From positions 1,648,814-1,712,813 of the forward strand of contig JAIUPT010000050.1 in the NCBI GenBank assembly GCA_022315425.1: a stretch of DNA of 64,000 nucleotides, read 5' to 3'. The notes under the pieces are model-generated. The model saw nothing but the letters and a program-made list of their open reading frames with translations, was not told where the DNA came from and did no database searches. Source of the stretch: Pseudevernia furfuracea (taxonomy: Eukaryota; Ascomycota; Lecanoromycetes; Lecanorales; Parmeliaceae). Below, in pieces: positions 20,868 through 31,914 of this stretch; the stretch's first letter is position 1; each line of letters opens with the position of its first letter. Position numbers and translations under genes: made by a program.

Positions 20868-22874
20868 ATGATTGGTGTTCTCTGCCTCTTTCTAACAGCG
20901 ATTCAAAATGTCAATGCACAAAGTGCTCTTCCAGCGACCAATGTCCTTCCTATCCCCCCAGCGAATGTCGTACCATCAGCACCAGCGCCTCTTGGAAACG
21001 CAGCACTATGGCAACAAGCCCTTACATTAGATGCTACAATGAACAGCACCGGAAATCACGCCAACCAATATTTCTACTCGTCCGTCGCATGGTGGCAATC
21101 CCTCGAGAACAGCAGCAATAGTTATCTGTCGGGAGCACCACACTCTGTTGACGCAGGACCGTATATGTCTCAGCTCCTACAAGTAATGCAGAATTACCCA
21201 ACGCGCTTCGATCAGGCGCAAGCTTCAGAGGCAAGACAAAACTCAAGTAAGCAAGCGCAAGATAAAATCTGGAATGTTAAGGTCTAATATCATATCGCAG
21301 TTGTTATCACGCCATCTCCTGAACAAACAATCAAGTCTTTTGGGGCTTCAGGTGCATGGTGGCCCAATGATCTCTACTATTTCCCCTCTGAGCAGCAGCA
21401 GAACCTATCACAGCTTCTCTTCTCAGAGGATTGGCTCTATCTAAGTGGCTACCGCTATAACATGGGCGCTAGCGGAGATCACGACAATGTCAGTGTAGAG
21501 ACGGGCGGCGTCCTTGTGAGCCGAGGAGTCGAATCCTTCATGAACACTGATGGCGTCTACGACTGGACGCGAGATGGGCCAGGCATGTACTATTTGCGAG
21601 CGGCCGAGGCCGCCAACGTATCATCCATCGCGTTCTTTGTCAATGCCGCGCCTTCTGGCTTGAATGCCACCACCGCATCTTCTGCACCCTGTGGTGGGAC
21701 TCTGGAAGCGACAGCGATACCGGCATTTGTCACCTACATTGAAACAGTCCTAGCATACTGGGCGGATCAAGGCATCACAATCGACTTTATCTCTCCCATG
21801 AATGAGCCTGATGACTCATTCTTCAGCTGCGGACAGGAAGGGATGGCCGTGCCTCAGAGCATTCGCACTGCTGTATTCCAACAACTCCGAGCCGCTTTAC
21901 TAGCTTCGACCTCAGCCGGCGCAAAAGCCGTGAAGATCATGGGCGACGAGACTAGTCAAATTGCCAGTCAGGCGCTTATGCATTACGAGAATTGGTTGCC
22001 AGAGACTCTCACAGGCCAATATATAGATGCCATTGCGGTACATATGTACGATTGGCCAGACGATGCTACACTCTTGAATTATGGGCAGCTTGTCAAAAAT
22101 TCTTCAGTGGGAGGCTCTTCGCCACCAGTCAAGATGACGGAAATCTCATCCTTTCAATCCGCATCCGGTATGCATAGCGAATGGGGATGGACCGGGCCTT
22201 CGATCATGAGCGCACAGTATGATCCCACGATGTCCAGTGCGCTCGATATGGCACGCATGATATGGCAATGGTTGACCCTTGTCAATGCTGAGTCCTTCGA
22301 CTGGTGGACAGCCGTCAGCACTATGATCCCCTGCTCTCCGAGTGCTGATGCCAGCTGCGCTACCACTATCGATAATGGCAATGGCTGGAATGACGCGCTC
22401 ATCTACATCGATGCCGATTACCAAACAACGAAAGACTACAACTTCTACTTAACCAAGCGCTTCTGGGTCTTTCGCCACTTCACAAAATTCATCCGCCCGG
22501 GCTCTGTACGCTACGACATCCCTAATGAGGTGCTACCATATGGTACAGTCGCCGTGGCGTCTTTGGGTGCGAATAATGTGTGGCAAGCGACCTTCATCAA
22601 TCGCAATAACACCGCTCAAGTCGTCACTATGAATTTACCTGGGGCAGGAGGAAAAATCCAGGGATTGATACAAACGACTGAGGATGTAGACTGGGGCAAT
22701 GTGGAATGGCCGCAAGTGGCTTCGAACAACGATATTTCGCTGACGTTGCCTGCGCGTGGGGTCATGACGGTGCAGTTTAGTGTCTCCGGGCCATTGAGTG
22801 GAAGACAAGCCAAGGCTAATGGTGACGGCGTGCAGAATCGCCAATCCTTGAGGCCACATCGAAGGAGTAGATAA
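20868..22874 (+). CDS. Secreted GH30-like glycoside hydrolase
   Basis: Two exons, 20868-21246 and 21301-22874, joined by a 54 bp intron (codon split a|tt); 650 aa. The start at 20868 gives a signal peptide (MIGVLCLFLTAIQNVNA). An upstream in-frame ATG at 20793 would also give a hydrophobic N-terminus, so the start is not certain. After a leading segment of about 110 residues, the (beta/alpha)8 domain starts at IKSFGASGAWWPNDLYYFP. The acid/base Glu is probably E295 in SPMNEPDD and the nucleophile E407 in VKMTEIS, spaced as in clan GH-A. The C-terminal beta domain ends near residue 630. Likely substrates are fungal or plant beta-1,6-glucan or galactan, or other hemicellulose. No lesion is visible. 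Confidence 0.88.
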
Positions 22875-23018
22875 GGTAGACGAGATGACGGTTACAAGTT
22901 TAAAGCTTGAGTGGTTCCTTGAATAAAAGTTCGACCAGCAGTCTCTCTCCCTCTCTCCTGAAGCTTGCTGTCTAATCCTGAGTCGTACAACTGCTTTCTT
23001 TTGTATTCAGAGCAGCCG
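22875..23018. other. 3' region of the GH30 gene
   Basis: Short spacer between convergent genes with CT-rich sequence (gtctctctccctctctcctg). Contains a shared 3' UTR/terminator zone. Confidence 0.4.
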
Positions 23019-23870
23019 TTACATGCTGGCCTGCCGCTCACAATTATCTTGCATTTCCTCACAGTACGCTAGACTCTTTTTAACCTTCAGCAAGTAGTAC
23101 GCCTGATTATTCATCTTGGGCTGCCGGTTAAGGCGGAGATCTTCCCCTTCCGTCACCATGACATCCTTCATCCAGAACCCTTCTAGCGCTATTGCAACCT
23201 CTTTGCTCCCCAACCCATTGATCTTCTTCCCGTTGCGCAATTTGAAATTACGGGGGTCTGTAATCTCTTGTTGTGCGTAATCCCTCTGACCGTCAAGGAC
23301 GAGCATTATGCCGTTGGATTTCAAGCGAGAGAAACCAGAGTTTGGAAGCCTCCTGCAGTCCGGGAACACCGCAGTCGGGGCAGGCGAGGAAGTCAATTGC
23401 TCGTTTTCAGAGCATTGTCAGTCTCTCTCTCGAAATGTACGATGGGAACCGAAAGCACTCAAACTCATGGCCTAATAGAGCAGAACCTTGGTGGCGGTAT
23501 CCTTCCTGATCATAATTTACTGCAACATGAAGCGCGATATGGTGCGTCGACATACCTGACTAAGGAACCCGGTACTGGCATAGTAACCTAGAGCCTTGAT
23601 GCGGGTCCCCATTCACTCAAAGCCGCTGTGGTTTTCGACTAGCCCTTTCATCCATGCGGCGCGGGTAATTTCACCAAGGCTGGTTCCATATTCGCAGGCT
23701 AACGCGCTGCGTTTGTGTAAACATTAGGGTATGAGAAGAGAAACATCATGACATACTCGTTGCTGTTGAAGGTGCCATCGCTTTCTGTCGCGCTGGAATC
23801 ATTATCTTGTCCTTTGTCTGAAGGACCAGTGTAGTAAGGAAGGCAAGATGGAGGAGAATCGGAGTTTATT
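23019..23870 (-). CDS. Multi-exon gene of unrecognised family (model incomplete)
   Basis: The last exon is well supported: an open frame ending at 23019 encodes about 125 residues (for example FWMKDVMVTEGEDLRLNRQP and NNQAYYLLKVKKSLAYCEEM). Upstream on the minus strand, 23590-23700 reads CEYGTSLGEITRAAWMKGL and VENHSGF. Further up, 23760-23860 reads LPYYTGPSDKGQDNDSSATE, ending at a GTATGT donor. Junctions between these pieces are ambiguous, and a TGA after HSGFE can be a stop or lie inside a GTGAAT...TTAG intron. I recognise no domain. It could be intact with four or more exons, or decaying. Confidence 0.4.
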
Positions 23871-24199
23871 GCGCGAGAGCGTCCGGAACAAGAAAAGTTT
23901 GGCAGAGCTGATGATTCCTGATGTAGAGAACCAACGAGCAGACAAATGGTGTGAGAAGCTCGGTTTTAAGGCGCTCAGTGACCCACGGGGGAAAATATCG
24001 AGGAGGAGCGGACCAAGGAGGCACCCCCTATCACAATCCCCTTGGTCCCTACAAAGACCATTTCCTGTCAAGTTGCAACATTACAGGGATACAGACCTGT
24101 GCCCCTGCACAATCAAGCTGAACGAAAGAAATGCGAACGCTTCAAGGGAGCCTTTCTTACGCCTCTTCACCGAACCGAGATGATAACTTATGCGCATCT

Positions 24200-25609
24200 A
24201 CTCGGTCCTGATTGCCCAGCATGACTCAGACTGCATTTTGCCAGTGAGCGGCTCGCGCCCTGATTGCCAAGTGTATTTTGTGTCTTTGGGGAACTTTTGA
24301 AGCCGTGAGCTACTTTTGTATTTGGACAGTCCATCATTAGCGCACTAAACTTCGGGCCATGAAGGGTCTTTGGTATCTACTCCGACAGGTTTCCATGCTC
24401 CTCAGCGGCCGTTGATACAGGTATTCATGTCCTTGAAGCCCTCCATCCCTGATCTTGAGTGCTCTTTTACACCTTTGGCTCGTCATGCTCGCTGGCCACT
24501 ATAAAACCGAAATCCTTTGAGCAAGGCGTGGGCAATATGGTGCTTCAAACCAGCATAAGACCATGGAAGTAATGTAGTGCCTGTGGGTTCGAATATTTTG
24601 AGGGATCACTCACAGGCATGAACGTTTTTGCTCTTCAGCCTCAGCTTCCTTGTCTTCCAAAAAGGCTGATATAATCGAAATCTCGTTGAGCGAAGACTGA
24701 ATCATGCTTATGCAAAGCTGAAGAGATATTTAGGAGACTATCAGCATTTCTCAATTAAGGCAAGATCAGGCGAAGAAGCACAGTTTCTATATGTGTTGAT
24801 GCTCTCTTTATTCTTAACCTTTCTGACAATACAACTCTGAGCATCGATAGCATCTTTCAAGACAAATGAATTAATTTTCTCACGCTTGACCTGCTGATAT
24901 CAGGGCACGACGACTAAACGTAATATAGAGTCAATGTAGACTCTCTTTGACCACATATTATTATTCTTACCGAGTAGCTCGTAGAATACAAGATTCGATT
25001 TAGAATTGTATTAACCTGCAGTCCATGTGTGATGCCGAAACTTTTCGCTCTTCTTCGGGGAATTTCTCAACAATTTATATACTAACAATAGTACTGTTCG
25101 AGCTTTCGAATAAAACATAGCTTGCCCTATGAACCTTAGCTAAAATGATGTTCGTCAGAAAATCGAACGGAGTGCTAGTTCTTAGGCTTGAGGTAGAATC
25201 TACGAAAATTCTCACATTGAGATAATAGGACCACTAGGCACTACATTGTGAGTAACTAAGAGGAGTCCTGACTTAGAAATTTATTAACGAGCGTTTAAAT
25301 AGTATGTCTGAAAGGCTTCAGGCTGTGATAGACGGTGACGGTCAAATGATAGGATATTAATGGAGGTGGGGGAAGATGGAAGGAACTATGGTGGGGGGAG
25401 GCGCTTGTCTCTATATAGTTAGGGTGTACGGGCTTTTTTTTAAGAATCTTGACGCGCCTGCTTATAAGGGCGGAACGACCGAAAGTGGGCCTGCCATGAT
25501 TACCACTCATGGCGGCGCGCTCCGATGTCTTTACAACTCTCATCATTCATCATTCAGCCTATGTCATGAAAGTAACAATTAAAAGCATATCATCAGCTAT
25601 CGCGAAGCC
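24200..25609. other. Gene-free stretch
   Basis: 1.4 kb without a recognisable gene. 24780-25300 is moderately AT-rich with RIP-like texture. ORFs at 25295-25590 overlap on both strands and look random. The 5' leader of the F-box gene lies at the right end. Confidence 0.4.
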
Positions 25610-27194
25610 ATGTATCCAGGCAATGCGCCCCTCACCAACGGACTCAACTTCATTGATCGACTGCCGCCAGAGGTCGCAGACACTGTCTGCTCTTACCTGC
25701 CTCGCGGTTCGGACATCGCAAACGTCCGCCTGGTTTCCAGATTCTGGGTCAACGTTGCTACGCCAAGACTGGTACCAAGGGTGCATCTGATCTTGTAAGT
25801 GGCTGTGTCTCCCGTTCTATTCATTGTTATACTAGAGTGTTCCCGCATCAATTCTCAGACCTGTGGCCGTTCAATTTGTTTTGAGCTATAGGGTAGATAG
25901 ATGTTTGGTCTGAAGCAAATCCACCCTGTTCCTACACTCTGAGCAATAATGGGATCATTTACCTGTTGGTCCTGAAGCGCTGACACGGAGAATTTAAGCC
26001 ACCCTGACAGCTTTGAGCGACTAGCTGCTATCTCGAGACATCCTGTCATCAGTCAATATGTAACGCACCTCTTCTACGAGCCTGATGCCCTAGCTCGTTA
26101 TGAGTCTCAAGTGGAATGGGAAGATGCCGTTAGGAAGCGTGTATCTTGGGTAGAATTCGAGCGAGAATGCCGGGCGCATAACCAAGCTTGCGTAAAATTT
26201 ACTCAAGACCCGCGCCATCAGCTCGATCGTGACAAAACAAACCAGGGTTTCATCGAAAATCAACGACTTTTCGCCGCACAAGAGCACTTGAGAGAACAGA
26301 ATTACGGTGCTTCCGTCATCTCAGATGCGTTTAGCCGCGTCCCTTGGTTGCAGCCCTATGCCCCGTACCCCCTACTTGTCCAACGCATTCAAGACAAGCT
26401 TACAGTATCCATACGGAGATCAGTATCCATACGGAGATCTTGGTCACGGCCAACCAAGCGGCGTGCCTCAGCTGCGCTCGCTACTCCTGGGAAGTCACCA
26501 CGCCGGAAGACAGCTCACAAGGCTTATCATCCGTGTTGTCAGTTGGCAATTCTTGCGAGACGAGGCAGAAAATATCAACATGATGAAGCAGTCGTTGCGC
26601 CAACTTCGCATACTCGATTTCACAATATCCACCGGATGCGCCATTGATGAGGATGAGAATGGCGCCAAGCCTCTGGAGTGCGAAGACTATCTCACCAACA
26701 ACGCACTGTGCGACTTCATCAAGGCAGCACCAGATCTCGAGAGCCTTTCGATAGCGTTCAATTGCTACACGACAGAATGTACGACCGAACTAAAGCGCAT
26801 TGTGTGCGACAACCATTGGACAAGTCTTAAGCGCATCGAATTTGAGAATATCGATGCGACCCCGGCGGATTTTGCGGCCTTCTTCACTCGCCACGTGTCT
26901 ACTCTTAGGCATCTTAGCCTTAGAGCCATACGATTGCTCGAACAAGGAGAATAGGTGCCGACCCTGGAGAACATACAAAAGACACTGAGTCTAGAGACTG
27001 CTGAGTTTGGCGAAAGTCTCTACTGCGAAGATCCACCCCAGTATTGGCCTCTTGGCGCCACAGTCTATGAAGACGACGACGATGAAGACGCCCAAGGCAA
27101 TAGAACCAGAGTGGCCCTTTCACACTATCTGGTTCATGGAGGAAGCTGCCCTTTGCTGGACGAGAAGAAGCACCCTAATCAGGGCGGCCCCTAA
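25610..27194 (+). pseudogene. F-box/leucine-rich-repeat-like gene, broken
   Basis: Exon 1 (25610-25794) encodes an F-box: FIDRLPPEVADTVCSYLPR, then NVRLVSRFW. A long 204 bp intron (25795-25998) leads into HPDSFERLAAISRHPVISQY, typical of a Pezizomycotina F-box family. Three lesions follow: an 18 bp tandem duplication (cagtatccatacggagat twice, 26397-26436, doubling QYPYGD), a one-base frame change near 26350 (after SRVPWLQ), and TAG at 26952-26954 where TGG is expected before VPTLENIQKTLSLE. The C-terminal part has LRR-like rhythm (LRQLRILDF, LESLSIAFN, LKRIEFENI, LRHLSLRAI). The intact gene would have been a substrate-binding adaptor of an SCF ubiquitin ligase. Confidence 0.75.
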
Positions 27195-28291
27195 TGGTAG
27201 GGCATCTACCAACAAGTAAGATGAGTATGACTGTACGTTCTCGAACATGTTCACTGACGTTGAAAAGTTTGGCCCATTTCCTCGAAGCTGTAGAGGAAAG
27301 ATGTATTCCATCGGATTGGGGATCGTCTGTCGTTGAGCTGTGGCGGTTAGATGTTGGCGAAGGAAGCTTTGGCCGAAGATGCTGGTTTTGGAATCTCGTG
27401 GATGGGGCCTTAAGAAATATGCCTCCGTCTAGTAGGCTGGTCTGAAGCTTGAAAGAGAGAAGTGTCGACGACCAAAAAATTGCATCTCAGAAGTGTCAAT
27501 ACAGTCAATGTGCTCCGCCTATGCAATTCACGAAAGGCGTGATGTACATGTCGAGTATAATCTTCACGCACAATGACAAAGACTCCCACCCAAATCTCGG
27601 CCCTGTACTGCAAATGAAGTCATTTCTCGCGCCCTTCATCCCCGGCAAGGATTTTGTAAAAACGCAGAACACGCGTATCAGCTCACATTCGACTAGGAAA
27701 GTAGCCTCCAAACGTAGTAGGTCGCGAAAGTGTGGAATCGTTGGGACGAATATCGAACGACGCGGTTGTTAGCAATGATGTTGATTCCAAAGAGGATTCC
27801 GTGGAAAAAAGATGGTGCTTGGGGAGGTATTTGGCCGCCTTGATTATTTGTTCAGAAGTGCAAAGAGGCGCGCGAAGAGGCGTGTAGGTATGTATTGCGG
27901 AGTTGAACAGCAGGGTTTTGCTGACAAATTTATACTAGGATTGGACGAAGAGACTGCAAGGAAGTCTGAGGAGAAGGCCGAGTGTCATTCTTTGGGTGCA
28001 GGGCATCGGCGGACTAGACTTCAGTGAAAGCAGTCCTGGATTGAATTCTCGTACTCTTCCGCTACAGGTGCCTAATCTATTTCAATGGTGATAACACCGA
28101 GGCCTCTTAGTGCGGTAGGTCTTGGAAGTCTACTATGGTCACAAGGTTTGATAGAAGAAGATGCTTGATTCATTCTATTTGCTATTTTGCTCTTCAAACT
28201 CCACCGGATTGCCCATGGAACCCATCGGTTGCAACAAAGAAGCCGTATTGTGATGAGCTGTTTTCACCATGCCTTAGCTAGCAGGAAGCGA
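27195..28291. other. Region without a recognisable gene
   Basis: Short overlapping frames on both strands; none belongs to a family I know. Possibly decayed 3' sequence of the F-box pseudogene. Confidence 0.35.
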
Positions 28292-29491
28292 TCAATGCTT
28301 CCAAATTGGTTGTGGCAGCTTTTTCATGCAGATAACCGCGGCAATGAACCGTCTGAGAAACAGGGTGTCCTCTTGGGAATATGTGTGTAGAGGGTCTTTG
28401 TCCGAACAGACGAGCAAGGCGTTGATGAACATGAAGTCTGCGAATCCGTGGTTTGCACCTGCCTGTGGTGCCTGTGGACATTTGAGCCACTTCACCTCCC
28501 AGGACATCTTTTCCGGCTGTCGATCTTTCTCTTCAATCCAAGGGCGTTCCTTTTGCGCCCGCTTGGTCGACTCGGGTCCCAGAGAATCGTAGACAGCAAT
28601 CACATGCTTTTTCGGGAACGCCACGACAAGAATGCAATGTTGGTTATAGCCATTAATGACCGTAGGGAACAATAGCATATCGAGGTTCGCATTCACCTTT
28701 GCTGCGTTCTCCGCAACATCTTGAGGCGTTGCTGCAACCAACTCCAGACTGTCAGGCTGTATGAACTGGGCGCTGTTTCGCTTTTGCTGATTTCGCTGCG
28801 CAACGAGAATGCCAAACCATGGATCCATAATGGCGTTCGAGAGCATTCCTCTAGAGTCCGTGCTATCTGACGTAGGTAGGACTGAGTCAAGGCTGTATCT
28901 TGTAATGGGAAGACCGTAACCACTAGGAATGGGGAGGATGGCTCTGGCATCTGTGATCTGCATACACTCGTCCAGTCTATCCTCCCAAAGTTTTGGTAGA
29001 CGACTGATACAACAGTCAGGTGTTCCGGATGCGGCGTCTTGGAAAGAAATCTCTGGCATAACCAGTAGCAATCTATACACCTGGTTGACGGCGAACCATT
29101 CCTTGAAGCACGTAGGTGGCCCATCGTCGCTAGGTAAGAAGTCCATGGTATCCTCCGTAGTATCACGCTCAATCAATCCTGGCCCCTTGTCGTCCGTGGT
29201 ATTCAGGAACTTTCTGATTTCGGCAGCGTGCTTGTCACGGAGGACAAAGGTGGCTTGGTTAGCAGGATCCCAGCCATGCTTATGCTGTATGAACCAAGCA
29301 TTGTACTTTCTTGCTCGAGAGTCCTCCTCCTTCGTCAGGTACACCACGGGCTGCTCCTGAATTTCACGATGATGTTTCGTCATGATGGCTTCCACCCAGT
29401 CTTCACCATCGCGGTCAAAGCCTTTTTTAAACTCTCGGATATCCTTGATAATCTGACGTAGGACGAGGGAGCTGAAAGCCCGGGAAGACAT
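28292..29491 (-). CDS. Ulp1 (C48)-like protein lacking the catalytic Cys
   Basis: Intact 399 aa single-exon protein with no signal peptide. The second half reads like a Ulp1/SENP fold: MLSNAIMDPWFGILV (helix before the His strand), NGYNQHCILVVAFPKKHVIA with His285, then VYDSLG with Asp302. Next comes CPQAPQAGANHGFADF, where the oxyanion Gln and the NGxDCG loop are expected. Active members have Gln followed by Asn-x-x-Asp-Cys-Gly; here the Cys-Gly is replaced (FADF at about 350-353), so no nucleophile is in place. It may be an inactive SUMO/ubiquitin-binding homologue or a transposon-derived C48 relic. The N-terminal 200 residues are not recognised. Confidence 0.55.
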   Translation of the reverse strand: MSSRAFSSLVLRQIIKDIREFKKGFDRDGEDWVEAIMTKHHREIQEQPVVYLTKEEDSRARKYNAWFIQHKHGWDPANQATFVLRDKHAAEIRKFLNTTDDKGPGLIERDTTEDTMDFLPSDDGPPTCFKEWFAVNQVYRLLLVMPEISFQDAASGTPDCCISRLPKLWEDRLDECMQITDARAILPIPSGYGLPITRYSLDSVLPTSDSTDSRGMLSNAIMDPWFGILVAQRNQQKRNSAQFIQPDSLELVAATPQDVAENAAKVNANLDMLLFPTVINGYNQHCILVVAFPKKHVIAVYDSLGPESTKRAQKERPWIEEKDRQPEKMSWEVKWLKCPQAPQAGANHGFADFMFINALLVCSDKDPLHTYSQEDTLFLRRFIAAVICMKKLPQPIWKH

Positions 29492-31725
29492 GAGTAGGGC
29501 GAGGTCTTTTAGAGAGGTAGGAGTGAGGTAGATAGTAGAAACCTTTGAACTGTGGAGTGGTTAAATGGGCGAGGAGCCTGCTCGTAGCTGGCAGGAGGAG
29601 GGCTTCTTAAGAGATATAAGGCTTGTGTGTTGTTACTCTGTGTTGACGATGACAACGATAATGTCGCTTCTTTGTTAGGTTGCAGAGCAACACATCAGAG
29701 GACTAGAAGCGAATAGTGGGCTGTAGACCCGAACTTTCCGAATATAAGAATTAAGCTTTCCGACTTGAGTTCTCAATGGTGCCTGTTGATAAACAAGAAT
29801 AAGCAGAACTCGCTTGGCAGAGGCACCTTGTTACCTATGTAGACTAAGCTACGGAAGGTGGAAGGTGCAAAGAGAAGCCGAGGAATCACTAGAAGGAGCT
29901 ATGCAGTCTGGTAGAGTCATTAGCGCATTTATTAGTCAGCCCGTGTGCAATTGATCTTGCTAGGAGTCTTGTGAAGTGAATAAGCCTTAGATAAACAAAA
30001 CATCTATCAGAACCGACTCACACACACTTATAAAGTCTGCTGTTCCCTCTTTTCAAGAACAATCTCAGATAGCTCTAAATTCACCCGGCTTATATGTTTC
30101 TACGCGAGGCATGAAAGCTTGAACACCAAATATGCTCTAGAATTGCTCACACAACAGTAGCAGAACTTCCCAGTTCTCTAATAACCTTGAGGCTATGTTT
30201 TCCTCTTCTGCCCCTTCAAAGCGTTTAGAATTGAGAATTTGAACAAAGCTGGGTCTTTGATAAATTCAAAGCTATTCGTGTAAATGTAGCCATAGATGGG
30301 CTTTTCTCAATGATAAAAATGATAAACATGGTGACACAGGCTCGATAGGGTGGATTTTCTTAGAATGCCTTGGCATCTCCATTCCATTGCAGATTCAGCG
30401 TGTTCACTCGACAATTTTTCCACTACACTCATATTTGCAAGATCACAGTTACACATAGTCTGATCACCTAGAGCAAGGCTTCGCAGTACATGGAGAACCT
30501 TGATCAATCACTGGGCTGGTACCTTGTAACAGTTTAAGAACCGATGCAATCTGAGATCTTGCAGCTAGTTTTGAAAGACAATTTCCCTGCACAACTTATC
30601 ATTGATGGTGCAAGTGTATGTCTCCTAGATAAGAAGGGGACACCCATTTTCTAAAGACTAATGCCTTGATCCTAGTGCGTCAACGAATTGGCCAAGACCT
30701 GACCTCCCAAATATCACGTGCAGGCTGGCTGAGCTGAAATTTGTCAAACGAAACAACACGCTTATGAGACGACCGAATACAGCTGTCCATGCACAGATGA
30801 TGATGGCTTAGCACAAGTCTCCTGATCTCCCTATTCTACTCCATATCTGTCGTTATCAGCAATGCATTCCCTATTGTCTTTCGGAATCCCAGTGAGCTTC
30901 TTCTTATTTGTGGTTGTTCGACCATCTGGACTCGAGTGTTTACCTACACTAACTAGTAGAGCACCCTAACAATAGCCTTCAAGCGTCCAGCTTCACTACA
31001 AAATCTCTGAACATGTGACGAGAACAAGCTCCTAACCCTTCGTTGTATATCGATATCTTCATTTGCTTTAACGTAAACGAAGATAATGTGTCTACGTACC
31101 AACGCTAAAGTCTCATAAGAAGAAATAAAAGAAGTAATTCGAATGGCAATTGCCCTTGTGATACTCCGTGAGATATTTCAGTACACCAGTTCTAGCCGCC
31201 CAGGTTTACCGGGTGACCAAACGATTTGGAATTCAGTGAAGACTTTTATGGAGCCTACTGTGCTTGCTATGTCGAGAAGCCTATTAAATAGAGTGCTATG
31301 ACAAGATTTCAGGTACGTAGCCAGAGTAGTATGTCGATTACCGCATCTTGTGCATACGCTAATACACTAGTGTAATCTATACCCACAAGAAAAAGTCTAA
31401 AGCGTACTCTTTCTTAATGCTTCAGATCGGCCAGGATTAGATGACACTTGGCATGCTGCTACCCTCGAACTAGTTTAGATACAGCCTGTATATTGAGACC
31501 CAACAGCCCTTTAGCATCTAAAAGCTTCGGCCTTCAAGCGGACACCTCCAACGCAAAAGCAGTAGGCGCTCCGATCGGAAACTGGTACGATTATACCAAG
31601 GTTGTAATGATATTCTCAGCTATTATTTCTGCCCATGTCGGCTATATCACTCCCCAAGAGACTTCCGAGATAGAATAATTCAAGGTTGAGAAGAACTCCT
31701 CAACACCGCCAAGCCTAAGGTAAGG
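29492..31725. other. Gene-free 2.2 kb region
   Basis: No recognisable gene. Composition is near normal. The frame at 31448-31678 and the segment around 31610-31690 belong to a repeat also present near 48.1 kb. Confidence 0.4.
31610..31690 (+). repeat. Dispersed repeat fragment shared with about 48065-48175
   Basis: The words ttctcagctat, catgtcggctatatcac and ga(g/a)(g/a)tagaataattcaag occur in the same order here and, inverted, at 48175-48065. Confidence 0.55.
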
Positions 31726-31768
31726 TAAGGTACCTTACTCCGTACTATACAGTATACGCTTATAAATA
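31726..31768 (+). promoter_or_regulatory. Candidate core promoter of the DUF6604 gene
   Basis: A perfect TATAAATA lies at 31761-31768, about 150 bp before the start codon. Just upstream are three TAAGG steps ending in a perfect palindrome TAAGGTACCTTA (31726-31737). The start context CACAATGG is favourable. Confidence 0.45.
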
Positions 31769-31914
31769 ACACGACGGAAGATTCCGTCTCTAACTTCCTA
31801 CCAAATCATTTAGTCTTCATGCATTCCGTCTTTTCCGGCCAAGTTTTTCATTTTGCTGAGCAACCCCCTTGAACCAAAATCCTACTTCCTTCACCCCCAA
31901 CTTCAGCACCCACA

